This document shows, piece by piece, positions 1 through 7,481 of a stretch of DNA of 24,592 nt. Origin of the DNA: Longicatena sp. (lineage in GTDB: Bacteria > Bacillota_I > Bacilli_A > Erysipelotrichales > Erysipelotrichaceae); contig JAHHST010000010.1 in NCBI GenBank assembly GCA_020025055.1, positions 1 to 24,592 on the forward strand. Direction: 5' to 3'. Made by a program: the position numbers and the translations under genes. The notes beneath the pieces were generated by a model that was given only the letters and a program-made list of their open reading frames with translations, was not told where the DNA came from and did no database searches. The stretch's first letter is position 1. Each line of letters starts with the position of its first letter.

Positions 1-10
1 AGGGGTAAAG

Positions 11-874
11 ATGAAAGAAAAAATAAGTTTTAAAGAACTTTTGATATTAATTGTAGGGATGTTTATAATCGCACTAGGAGTATATTATATTATGATTCCT
101 AGTAATTTGGTAATTGGAACAATTTCAGGTGTTGTAGTTGTCTTAACACATTTTATTCCTTTGTCAGTTTCTACGCTAACGTTGATATTAAATATAGGAC
201 TTTTAATTTTAGGATTTATTTTTATAGGGAATGAATTTGGAGGAAAAACAGTTATTACTTCAATTTTACTGCCTCTGTATATGAGAATATTTGAAATCAT
301 AAGTCCGAATGTTCAAGAATTAACAGATGATTTATTTTTAAATGTAATCTGTTTTGTGTTAGTTTTAAGTTTAGGACAAGCAATGTTATTTAATATTAAT
401 GCTTCTTCTGGTGGACTAGATATTGTCGCAAAATTATTAAATAAATATTTGCATGTAGAATTGGGTAAAGGTGTTATGCTTTCTGGATTTGCAGTTGCAG
501 CTACATCTTTGCTAGTTAGTGATAAAAAAATATTTATTGTAAGTTTAGTTGGAACATATCTTGGGGGAATTGTGCTAGATTATTTTATTGATGGATCCCG
601 TATTCGAAAAAAAGTTACCATTATCTCTCCAAATTATTCTGAAATACAAAAGTTTATAATTCAAAATCTAAATCGTGGAGTGACATTATATCCGACTTAT
701 GGTGGATGGAATCATAAAGAAAGAATGGAATTAGTTACTATTTTACAACCCAATGAATATGCTAAGCTATTAGAATTTGTACATAAAAAAGATCCAAAAG
801 CATTTGTTACAGTTTCAACAGTGGGACAAGTGATTGGACAATGGAATCCGCATATTCGGAAAGTAAAAAATTAG
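11..874 (+). CDS. YitT family membrane protein (DUF161/DUF2179)
   Basis: A 287-residue integral membrane protein. Hydrophobic segments fill roughly residues 8-210, with a hydrophilic C-terminal tail of about 70 residues (ILQPNEYAKLLEFVHKKDPKAF region) that matches the DUF2179 domain closing YitT-family proteins. The glycine-rich 'NASSGGLDIVAKL' motif near residue 130 is typical of the family. The length fits the usual 280-290 residues. The start at base 11 follows AGGGG at bases 1-5, so the gene appears complete. The biochemical function of YitT proteins is not established; a transport role is only presumed. A stem-loop follows the stop codon, so this is probably a single gene or the end of an operon that begins outside the window. 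Confidence 0.88.
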   Translation: MKEKISFKELLILIVGMFIIALGVYYIMIPSNLVIGTISGVVVVLTHFIPLSVSTLTLILNIGLLILGFIFIGNEFGGKTVITSILLPLYMRIFEIISPNVQELTDDLFLNVICFVLVLSLGQAMLFNINASSGGLDIVAKLLNKYLHVELGKGVMLSGFAVAATSLLVSDKKIFIVSLVGTYLGGIVLDYFIDGSRIRKKVTIISPNYSEIQKFIIQNLNRGVTLYPTYGGWNHKERMELVTILQPNEYAKLLEFVHKKDPKAFVTVSTVGQVIGQWNPHIRKVKN

Positions 875-898
875 AAATATTAATAAGATAAATATATA

Positions 899-930
899 AA
901 TAACCTGACGAGTTGTGTTAGGTTATTTTC
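899..930 (+). terminator. Rho-independent terminator after the YitT gene
   Basis: An 11-bp stem (899-909 with 917-927, one G-U pair, core CCTGAC/GTTAGG) with a 7-base loop, followed by a short U-rich run (TTATTTTC). It lies 25 bases past the stop codon. Confidence 0.75.
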
Positions 931-1116
931 TATATAGAGGATATGTAGATATTATGAGTTAATTGGATCAAATTATAAAAAGTGTATTATGATGATAGAA
1001 ATTCTTATTAAAAAAATTATGGAAGCAAATGTTACTATACATTATGTTAAAAAGAAAATAGCGAGGGTTAATTTACATAATTTATACATTTTTTTTATAA
1101 AAATTTTACAAATGTG

Positions 1117-1148
1117 TTGAATTATGTTTTTTTGTGATAAAATATACT
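1117..1148 (+). promoter_or_regulatory. Probable promoter of the Na/Pi cotransporter gene
   Basis: TTGAAT (1117-1122) is followed by TAAAAT (1138-1143, 15-base spacer) or TATACT (1143-1148, 20-base spacer). Neither spacing is ideal, so the exact -10 is uncertain. Confidence 0.35.
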
Positions 1149-1186
1149 GTGTAAATAAAATCGAATTAAACATTCGCGGAGGAATT

Positions 1187-2953
1187 ATGGATATCGACTT
1201 AATAGTTTTAATTTTGAGTTTATTAAGTGGAGTTGCTTTGTTTTTATATGGAATGTCTGTTATGGGTGACGGATTGAAAGCAGTAGCTGGAAATCGTTTA
1301 GAACATATTTTATATAAATTAACAAGTACACCGATTAAAGGACTTTTATTAGGTGCTGGAGTAACTGCGGTAATCCAATCGTCATCAGCTACAACAGTTA
1401 TGGTTGTTGGATTTGTAAACTCAGGAATGATGAAGGTTGCTCAGGCAATCGGTATTATTATGGGGGCTAATATTGGTACTAGTATTACTGGTTGGGTTTT
1501 ATGTCTTTCTTATATTGAAGGACAACAAGGTATTGCAATGTTATTATCGACAGCTACGATTTCGGCAATTGTTGCAATTTTAGGTATTATTTTTAAAACA
1601 TTTGTTAAAAATGAAACACTAAAAAATGTAGGAAGCATTATGCTTGGTTTTGCTGTTTTAATGATTGGAATGCAGACAATGTCTGGAGCTGTTGCACCGC
1701 TAAAAGAATCTCCAGCTTTTATTGGAATGTTAACTTCATTTACAAACCCAGTATTAGGAATTTTGTTTGGACTTTTATTAACGGCGATTTTGCAAAGTGC
1801 TTCAGCTTCTGTTGGGGTTTTGCAAGCATTATCTGTGACTGGAGCATTGACATTCCAATCAGTTTTCCCAATGATTATGGGAATTGGAATTGGAGCTGCA
1901 TCTCCAGTGTTACTATCTGCTATTGGAACGAACACATATGGAAAACGAACAGCATTATGTTATTTGGTAAATGACATATGTTCAACCATTTTAGGTTCTA
2001 CTGTATTTTTCTGTGCTCATTTATTTTTGTCTAGTGAGATTTTTAATTTAACAATGTCACCAGTATATATTGCAATGCTCAATACGATTTATCGTGGAAC
2101 TGCAATGATGATTTTGTTACCTTACACTCGCTATATTGAAAAATTAGTTACATTTTTAGTTCCTGGTTCAAAAGATGAAGAGGAAGAGGAAGAAGATTTT
2201 GATATATTAGAAGAAAGATTCTTAGCATACCCACCAATTGCAATTAATCAATGTCATAAAGCAATTTTAGCAATGGCAAAAGGATGTCAAAAAAATTTAC
2301 ATCGCGCATTTGGATTATATGGAGACTATTCAGATAAATCGTTTAAAAAATTGATAAGTCGAGAAGCAAATATTGATAAGTCAGAAGATCGATTAGGGCA
2401 ATATTTAATGAAATTAACAGGAATCCAGATGAGTGCTGCCTTGAGTAGAGATGTATCACAATTTTTACATAGTATTGGTGATTTTGAGCGTATGGGTGAT
2501 CATGCTTATAACATTGCGAAAGTATTTAAAGACTTGGCTGAAAAAAACCTTGAATTTTCTTCACAAGCAGAGCATGAATTACAAGTATTAGAATCAAGTA
2601 CAAAAGAAATTATTGGTGTTACAATCGAAGCATTTGAAAGTAAGGATTTAACGATTGCTAAACATGTGGAACCTCTAAAAGATTTAATTCGTATTTTATG
2701 TGATGAATTAAAGATGCGTCATGTAGAACGTTTAAGTCGTGGAGAATGTAATTTAGATTTAGGATTATATTTTAGTGAATTATTAAATAATTGTGAACGT
2801 ATTTCAGACCATTGTTCAAATGTTGCGGTTTGTTTAATTGAAATGGCAGGAAATGAATTTGATACACATGCTTATTTAAGTCAATATCGTAAAGAAAAAA
2901 CTGGAGAGTATGCAAGTTATTTCCAAGAATATGATATGAAATATAAATTGTAA
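1187..2953 (+). CDS. Na/Pi cotransporter family protein with C-terminal PhoU-like domain
   Basis: A 588-residue membrane transporter expected to move phosphate with sodium (PNaS/NptA family). Two inverted transport repeats carry the signature QSSSA (residues 64-68) and the weaker QSASA (203-207). About nine hydrophobic segments span residues 1-325. An acidic linker (DEEEEEED, about 330-337) leads to a soluble helical PhoU-like domain (about 345-560) with 'DFERMGDHAYNIAK' and 'NCERISDHCSNVAV', typical PhoU helix motifs. I choose ATG 1187 because GCGGAGGA lies 6-9 bases upstream; the upstream in-frame ATG 1124 lacks a site and falls in the promoter. Flanked by terminators, so monocistronic. Phosphate as substrate is by family; other anions are possible. 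Confidence 0.9.
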   Translation: MDIDLIVLILSLLSGVALFLYGMSVMGDGLKAVAGNRLEHILYKLTSTPIKGLLLGAGVTAVIQSSSATTVMVVGFVNSGMMKVAQAIGIIMGANIGTSITGWVLCLSYIEGQQGIAMLLSTATISAIVAILGIIFKTFVKNETLKNVGSIMLGFAVLMIGMQTMSGAVAPLKESPAFIGMLTSFTNPVLGILFGLLLTAILQSASASVGVLQALSVTGALTFQSVFPMIMGIGIGAASPVLLSAIGTNTYGKRTALCYLVNDICSTILGSTVFFCAHLFLSSEIFNLTMSPVYIAMLNTIYRGTAMMILLPYTRYIEKLVTFLVPGSKDEEEEEEDFDILEERFLAYPPIAINQCHKAILAMAKGCQKNLHRAFGLYGDYSDKSFKKLISREANIDKSEDRLGQYLMKLTGIQMSAALSRDVSQFLHSIGDFERMGDHAYNIAKVFKDLAEKNLEFSSQAEHELQVLESSTKEIIGVTIEAFESKDLTIAKHVEPLKDLIRILCDELKMRHVERLSRGECNLDLGLYFSELLNNCERISDHCSNVAVCLIEMAGNEFDTHAYLSQYRKEKTGEYASYFQEYDMKYKL

Positions 2954-2974
2954 TGAAAATAAAATATTGAGTTT

Positions 2975-3004
2975 GATAGAAAATATAATTTTCTATCTTT
3001 TTTT
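2975..3004 (+). terminator. Rho-independent terminator after the Na/Pi cotransporter
   Basis: A perfect 9-bp stem (GATAGAAAA 2975-2983, TTTTCTATC 2989-2997) with loop TATAA and seven T's directly after. Confidence 0.9.
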
Positions 3005-3117
3005 ATATGTTAAACTCTAGAAAAGGAAAGTAATTGTGATAAGATGAATATAAATGATTAACTAAAATAGTTTTATTTTTAGAAAACTTATTTCAAATCA
3101 ATTTCTAATGTGGAAAA

Positions 3118-3123
3118 TATAAT
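3118..3123 (+). promoter_or_regulatory. Candidate -10 box of the amidohydrolase gene
   Basis: A perfect TATAAT lies 25 bases upstream of the start codon. No good -35 hexamer sits at 16-18 bases, so the promoter is uncertain. Confidence 0.4.
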
Positions 3124-3147
3124 AGAATAAAGTATAGGAGAATATCT

Positions 3148-4419
3148 ATGAAAATACGTTTTTATAATGCAAAAATTTTAACTTTAGCCAAGGATTCTTG
3201 TGATATTATAGATGGAGAACTTTGGGTTGAAGGAAATCGAATTATATATGTAGGTAAGAAGATAAAGAATAATATTTTATGGGATAGAGAAATTAATGTA
3301 CAAAAAAATTTAATAATGCCTGGATTTAAGAATGCACATACACACTCTGCTATGACGTTTTTAAGATCTTATGCAGATGATTTGCCTTTGTTTGAATGGT
3401 TACATGATAAAGTGTTTCCTAAAGAAGCACAATTAACAGAAGATGATATTTATTGGTTATCGAAGTTAGCAATTATGGAGTATTTAACAAGTGGAATTAC
3501 AGCAAACTTTGATATGTATTTTCATCCAAAAGAAATTGCGAGAGCTAGTATTGATTGTGGATTTCGTACCGTATTGGTAAGTACATTAAACAATTTCTAT
3601 TCATCGTTAGAAGAAATGGAAGAAGAATATCAGATGTTTCATCATAAACATCCATTAATTTCATATTGCTTAGGATTTCATGCAGAATATACTACTTCTA
3701 AACAATTACTAGAAGGAATAGCGAAATTATCAAAAAAATATCAAGCACCGGTTTATATGCATAATTCAGAAACAAGACGAGAAGTTGATGAATGCATAAA
3801 ACGTTATGGAAAAACACCAACATCATTATTCAATTCATTAGGATTGTTTGAATATGGCGGTGGTGGATATCATTGTATATATATGAATGAAGAAGACTTA
3901 TCTATTTATCGTGAAAAGAATTTAACGGTTGTAACGAATCCTGGGTCTAATATTAAACTTGCAAGTGGAATTGCTCCTATTCAAAAAATGTTAGATATGG
4001 GAATACGGGTAGCAATTGGAACAGATGGTCCTGCAAGTAATAATTGTTTAGATATGTTTAAAGAAATGTCTTTAGTCACTGGACTAGCTAAGCTACAAAC
4101 ATCAGATGCATCCAGTGTTTCAGCAGAAGAAGTAATCAAAATGGCAACATGTAATGGGGCAATTGCAATGGGATTAAAAGACTGTGATTGTTTACAGGTA
4201 GGAAAGTTGGCAGATCTTATTATGATTGATTTACATCAGCCAAATATGCAACCGTTGAATAATATTGTAAAAAATATTGTATATAGTGGTAGTAAAATAA
4301 ATATTAAAATGACTATGGTGGATGGTAAAATTTTATATGAAAACGGAGAATTTTTTATTCAAGAAGATCCAGAGATTATCTATCAAAAGGCAAATGATAT
4401 TATTCAAAGAATGAAATAA
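3148..4419 (+). CDS. Amidohydrolase, SAH/MTA deaminase-like (SsnA/chlorohydrolase group)
   Basis: A 423-residue metal-dependent deaminase of the amidohydrolase superfamily. Visible residues follow the 5'-methylthioadenosine/S-adenosylhomocysteine deaminase pattern: H64-x-H66 (NAHTHSAM) after strand 'LIMPGF', H205 and E208 (MHNSET), H242, and D293 (IGTDGPASNN). The small N- and C-terminal beta segments ('GKLADLIMIDL') complete the typical composite domain. Length is normal. RBS AGGAGAA lies just upstream of ATG 3148. The likely reaction is hydrolytic deamination of an adenosine-type or related amine; the exact substrate cannot be fixed from sequence, since atrazine/guanine-type relatives share the motifs. 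The LysR gene downstream has its own promoter, so co-regulation is only a possibility. Confidence 0.85.
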   Translation: MKIRFYNAKILTLAKDSCDIIDGELWVEGNRIIYVGKKIKNNILWDREINVQKNLIMPGFKNAHTHSAMTFLRSYADDLPLFEWLHDKVFPKEAQLTEDDIYWLSKLAIMEYLTSGITANFDMYFHPKEIARASIDCGFRTVLVSTLNNFYSSLEEMEEEYQMFHHKHPLISYCLGFHAEYTTSKQLLEGIAKLSKKYQAPVYMHNSETRREVDECIKRYGKTPTSLFNSLGLFEYGGGGYHCIYMNEEDLSIYREKNLTVVTNPGSNIKLASGIAPIQKMLDMGIRVAIGTDGPASNNCLDMFKEMSLVTGLAKLQTSDASSVSAEEVIKMATCNGAIAMGLKDCDCLQVGKLADLIMIDLHQPNMQPLNNIVKNIVYSGSKINIKMTMVDGKILYENGEFFIQEDPEIIYQKANDIIQRMK

Positions 4420-4471
4420 TTAGAGAAACTAAATGTCTAATTATAATAGAGAGTAAGGGTTGTAGATGATT

Positions 4472-4500
4472 TTGACTTGAGTATTTTGTTTAAGTATAAT
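4472..4500 (+). promoter_or_regulatory. Strong sigma-A-type promoter of the LysR gene
   Basis: TTGACT (4472-4477), a 17-base spacer, and TATAAT (4495-4500), 30 bases ahead of the start codon. This is the closest match to consensus in the window. Confidence 0.85.
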
Positions 4501-4529
4501 GATATAGAAAATATACAAAGGGTGATTCT

Positions 4530-5381
4530 ATGTTAGATTATCGAATTTATACATTTTTAAAATTATGCGAAACAATGAATTATCGAAAAACGGCAGAAGA
4601 ATTGAATATGACACAACCAGCAGTGACACAGCATATTCATCATTTAGAAGAAATATATCAGGTAAAATTATTTGAATATGAACATAAGCAATTGAGGAAA
4701 ACTTCTTTTGGTATGAAACTAGAATCTTATGCACGTTCTGTTATTTATAATGAGCGTATGTTTAAAGAACAATTAAAAAATCCAGAACAACAAAATATTA
4801 GAATTGGTGCAACTAAAACGATTGGTGATTATGCAATTGATGATCTAGTAAAGTTTTGTTTAACGAATCCAAATATTCAATTTGAATTACGAATTGATAA
4901 TACTGAAAATTTATTAAATCAATTAAAAAACCAGGAACTTGATTTTTTAATAATAGAAGGGTATTTTGATAAAACAAAGTATGATTTTAAATTGTTTAAA
5001 AAAGAAGAATTGATAGGAATATGTTCTAAACAACATCCGTTTGCGAATAAAAAAATCACTTTTGACGAACTGTTTAATGAACATATTTTATTACGAGAAA
5101 AAGGTTCTGGGACAAGAAAAGTATTCGAACAATTTTTAACAGAACATAATTATTCAATGGCTACATTTAAACGTTATTCTGTAATAAACAGTCTTCATTT
5201 AATTCAATCTGCAGTTGAATTAAATATGGGCATATCATTTGTATATGAATCGATACCTAGAAAAAATAAAGAGATTGCCACATTTCGTCTAAATAATAAA
5301 ATTATTCATGAATTTAATTATGTTTTTCTTAAAGATTCAAAAGCAAAAGAATTATTTTGTTTGCTCATAAATCAAATCTAA
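4530..5381 (+). CDS. LysR family transcriptional regulator
   Basis: A 283-residue regulator. Residues 1-60 form the winged helix-turn-helix ('YRKTAEELNMTQPAVTQHIHHLEE'); residues 86-283 form the periplasmic-binding-like effector domain ('IRIGATKTIGDYAIDDLV', then 'GICSKQHPFANKKITFDELFNEHILLREKGSGTR'). The latter motif is common in LysR proteins of the CysB/YeiE-like group, which often sense sulfur or nitrogen metabolites; the effector is unknown here. Length is slightly short but complete. RBS AAAGGGTG precedes ATG 4530. LysR regulators often control divergent neighbours, but both flanking genes run in the same direction, so the target is not evident. Confidence 0.9.
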   Translation: MLDYRIYTFLKLCETMNYRKTAEELNMTQPAVTQHIHHLEEIYQVKLFEYEHKQLRKTSFGMKLESYARSVIYNERMFKEQLKNPEQQNIRIGATKTIGDYAIDDLVKFCLTNPNIQFELRIDNTENLLNQLKNQELDFLIIEGYFDKTKYDFKLFKKEELIGICSKQHPFANKKITFDELFNEHILLREKGSGTRKVFEQFLTEHNYSMATFKRYSVINSLHLIQSAVELNMGISFVYESIPRKNKEIATFRLNNKIIHEFNYVFLKDSKAKELFCLLINQI

Positions 5382-5434
5382 TGAGTTTATATAATAGCTT
5401 TTATTATAAAGACTAGATGGATGATGAATAATAT

Positions 5435-5462
5435 TTGACTTTTATATAAACTGTGTTAAATT
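5435..5462 (+). promoter_or_regulatory. Probable promoter of the CBM9-like lipoprotein gene
   Basis: TTGACT (5435-5440), a 16-base spacer, and TAAATT (5457-5462). The -35 is good and the -10 is weak. Confidence 0.45.
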
Positions 5463-5546
5463 AAAGGTATAGAGATCTCTTAACAATAAAAATTAGAAAT
5501 ACAAGTTGTTTTTATGTTTGTCTTTTTTGAGAGGAGATTAAAAAAA

Positions 5547-6335
5547 ATGAAAAAATTAATTGCTTTATGTGTTTCTATTTGTGCTTTAGGGATAGTAGGA
5601 TGTTCTAATAATAAAGATGAAGCAATGACAGGTGAAACAGGATCAAAAATCGCCTATAATCAAGCGGTAATGTCTCATTATGATGTTGTGAAGAGAGATA
5701 AAGAAATTAAATTAGATGGAGATTTAACAGACGATATTTGGAAAGAAATTCCTAGTATTCAAGGAGGGTTTCATTTCCCGTGGGAAAATAAAGAAGCTCC
5801 TAGTACAGTATTTAAAGCATATTATGATGAAAAAAATATGTATTTTAGTTTTGATGTAACTGATCATGATGTCGTAGTAGCAGAACCAAAGAAAGAAGGA
5901 GATGAAAATGTTGTTGATTTAGAAGATCGAGTTGAAATTTTCTTTGGTGGTAAATATATTGATGTTCCAGGACCAGAAGGGATGGAACCGTATTATGGAT
6001 TAGAAATTGATCCAAAAGGTAGAATACATGATTATTCTGTTATTTACTATCGTGATTTTGATGGTGACTGGAATTTAGATGGATTGCAAACAAAAGCACT
6101 TATAACGAAGAAAGGATATACTGTAGAAGGATTAATACCGATGCAATATTTAAGAGACAAAAAATTAATTAATGAAAATAATGTCATGAATACAGGTATT
6201 TATCGTGCAGAATTTTCAACTCCTAAAAAAGGAAAAGAACCAGTTATGGAGTGGATTTCATGGGTTGATCCAAAAACTGAAAATCCTGATTATCATGTAG
6301 CTTCGTCTTTTGGAGAATTTAGATTTTTAAAATAA
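5547..6335 (+). CDS. Lipoprotein with carbohydrate-binding family 9-like domain
   Basis: A 262-residue predicted lipoprotein. Residues 1-18 are a signal peptide (KK, hydrophobic core) ending in lipobox GIVGC with the lipidated Cys at 19. The mature part matches CBM9/DOMON-like domains: 'KEIKLDGDLTDDIWKEIPSIQ' opens the fold, then 'FKAYYDEKNMYFSFDVTDHDVV', 'EDRVEIFFGG' and 'YYGLEIDPKGRIHDY', and 'KKGYTVEGLIPM'. Such domains usually bind sugar ends and are attached to glycosidases; here the domain stands alone on the membrane surface with no enzyme beside it. ATG 5547 is preceded by GAGGAG at 10 bases, so the upstream in-frame ATG 5514 is not needed. Ligand unknown. Confidence 0.85.
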   Translation: MKKLIALCVSICALGIVGCSNNKDEAMTGETGSKIAYNQAVMSHYDVVKRDKEIKLDGDLTDDIWKEIPSIQGGFHFPWENKEAPSTVFKAYYDEKNMYFSFDVTDHDVVVAEPKKEGDENVVDLEDRVEIFFGGKYIDVPGPEGMEPYYGLEIDPKGRIHDYSVIYYRDFDGDWNLDGLQTKALITKKGYTVEGLIPMQYLRDKKLINENNVMNTGIYRAEFSTPKKGKEPVMEWISWVDPKTENPDYHVASSFGEFRFLK

Positions 6336-6366
6336 ATAAATGGTAAAGGTGGAAAAAAATTAAGAT

Positions 6367-6430
6367 AATCCCACTAAAGTAGATAGATGAAATAACTAAA
6401 ATTTCATTTCTCTATGGAGGTGGGATTTTA
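6367..6430 (+). repeat. Large imperfect inverted repeat (hairpin) containing a Shine-Dalgarno sequence
   Basis: AATCCCAC (6367-6374) pairs with GTGGGATT (6420-6427). After a 5x5 internal loop, bases 6380-6393 pair with 6401-6414 with one mismatch and one G-U, closing a 7-base loop. TTTTA follows the outer arm. The sequence GGAGGTGG (6416-6423) lies inside the 3' arm, upstream of ATG 6433. It may act as the terminator of the lipoprotein gene, as a translation-masking structure, or be an end of a decayed mobile element. Confidence 0.6.
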
Positions 6431-6432
6431 TT

Positions 6433-6486
6433 ATGTTTAGAAAGATAAAGTATTTCCTAGGTAATATTAACAATAAGAAATTTTAA
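6433..6486 (+). CDS. Very short ORF (17 aa) behind a masked ribosome binding site
   Basis: Encodes MFRKIKYFLGNINNKKF. It has a strong Shine-Dalgarno GGAGGTGG 9 bases upstream, but that site is part of the 3' arm of the hairpin at 6367-6427. It may be a leader peptide or the surviving N-terminus of a lost gene. No homology recognised. Confidence 0.25.
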   Translation: MFRKIKYFLGNINNKKF

Positions 6487-6841
6487 TTGGAGCAATTATA
6501 ATACCACGAGTGTTCGTTAATGATGTAGTATTCTTTGTTCATACTAGTAAAACTAGGATAGACATTTTAAACAAATGAAAATATATCCATGTTGAGAAGA
6601 TACCGATGGTTAATATAAGAAATTCCACTAATCGCAAAAACAACAACGAATATATAAGGTAGGGTATGAATCAATAAGTAATTTAATTATTCAATGGTTT
6701 TATAGAAAATTTTAAAACATTCTTAAAAAATTCCTTTTGTAATTAAGAAAGCAAATTGTATTGGGATAAACATGGTAGAGAATATTTTAAATCGAAAGAA
6801 GTAAGTATTTTTAAAATAACATTGAAACCTTAATAAAAGTG

Positions 6842-6869
6842 TTGATAAACAGAAAAATATAGGTATAAT
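6842..6869 (+). promoter_or_regulatory. Promoter of the polyamine transport operon
   Basis: TTGATA (6842-6847), a 16-base spacer, and TATAAT (6864-6869), about 65 bases before the start of the regulator gene. Confidence 0.75.
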
Positions 6870-6933
6870 AAGAATGCAAATGGTTTTAAATATTATACAA
6901 AATGTTTAATTTTAGTAAACAGAAGGAGGGCAT

Positions 6934-7467
6934 ATGGATATTGGTAGTAAAATTAAGGCATTACGAACCCAAAATCATTTAACACTTGAAGAATTGGCTT
7001 CACGAAGTGAATTAACAAAAGGTTTTTTATCTCAAGTAGAAAGAAACTTGACATCCCCATCTGTTTCTACTTTAGAAGATATATTAGAAGCGCTTGGGAC
7101 AGATTTAGGATCTTTTTTCAAAGAAACAAAAGAAGGAAAAGTAATTTTTAAAAAAGAGGATTATTTTGTTGATGAACATGATGATTATTGTATTCATTGG
7201 ATTGTTCCAAATGCACAAAAAAATGAAATGGAGCCAATTTTGTTGACATTACATCCAAACGGAAAAAGTATGATTTTGAATCCACATCATGGAGAAGAAT
7301 TTGGATATGTTTTAGAAGGCAGTGTGGTTTTAGTAAATGGTGAAAAAAAATGTCCAGTTAAAGAAGGAGAAACATTCTATGTAGTTGGAAATTTTCGTCA
7401 TTATTTACAGAATGAAGGAAAAAAAGATGCAAAAGTATTGTGGATTACAACACCACCATTATTTTAA
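6934..7467 (+). CDS. XRE-family regulator with C-terminal cupin domain (likely polyamine operon regulator)
   Basis: A 177-residue cytoplasmic DNA-binding protein. Residues 3-60 are a helix-turn-helix of XRE type ('IGSKIKALRTQNHLTLEELA', 'LTKGFLSQVERNLTSPSVSTLEDI'). Residues about 100-175 are a small cupin ('HHGEEFGYVLEGSVVLVNGE', 'VKEGETFYVVGNFRHYLQN'). This is the architecture of PuuR-like regulators that often precede potABCD. RBS AGGAGGG gives the start at 6934. The stop codon is 14 bases before potA, and the first gene of the operon would therefore regulate its own transcription. Sensing of putrescine or spermidine by the cupin is inferred from context, not shown. Confidence 0.9.
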   Translation: MDIGSKIKALRTQNHLTLEELASRSELTKGFLSQVERNLTSPSVSTLEDILEALGTDLGSFFKETKEGKVIFKKEDYFVDEHDDYCIHWIVPNAQKNEMEPILLTLHPNGKSMILNPHHGEEFGYVLEGSVVLVNGEKKCPVKEGETFYVVGNFRHYLQNEGKKDAKVLWITTPPLF

Positions 7468-7481
7468 AGGAGACGAATACT

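Larger units (their letters stand above)
875..1186. other. Intergenic region, terminator plus likely promoter
   Basis: 312 bases between the YitT and Na/Pi genes. It holds the terminator at 899-930 and a probable promoter near 1117-1148. A 43-codon frame (989-1120) inside it has no ribosome binding site and I do not call it. Nothing else is recognisable. Confidence 0.6.
6336..6933. other. 598-bp region without a gene; hairpin and possible decayed sequence
   Basis: Contains a large imperfect hairpin (6367-6427), a 17-codon ORF (6433-6486), and the promoter of the polyamine operon (6842-6869). Between 6487 and 6830 all + frames are broken by stops, yet one frame gives protein-like stretches (for example 'IGAIIIPRVFVNDVVFFVH' near 6489-6545 and 'YWDKHGREYFKSKEVSIFK' near 6760-6820). 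This could be a decayed gene or transposase, but I recognise no family. Confidence 0.45.

Noticed and set aside
989..1120. 43-codon ORF in the YitT-Na/Pi intergenic region
   Set aside because: No ribosome binding site, low-complexity Ile/Lys/Asn composition, and it runs into the promoter of the next gene.
1510..1935. Minus-strand ORF of 141 codons opposite the Na/Pi cotransporter
   Set aside because: A shadow of the real gene; it has no RBS and its composition reflects the opposite strand's hydrophobic codons.
4417..4443. 8-bp inverted repeat TAATTAGA/TCTAATTA after the amidohydrolase, as terminator
   Set aside because: A/T-rich stem with no U-tract after it; too weak to call.
7440..7481. 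Upstream in-frame start for PotA
   Set aside because: It overlaps the end of the regulator gene without a Shine-Dalgarno; ATG 7482 has AAAGGAG at proper distance.
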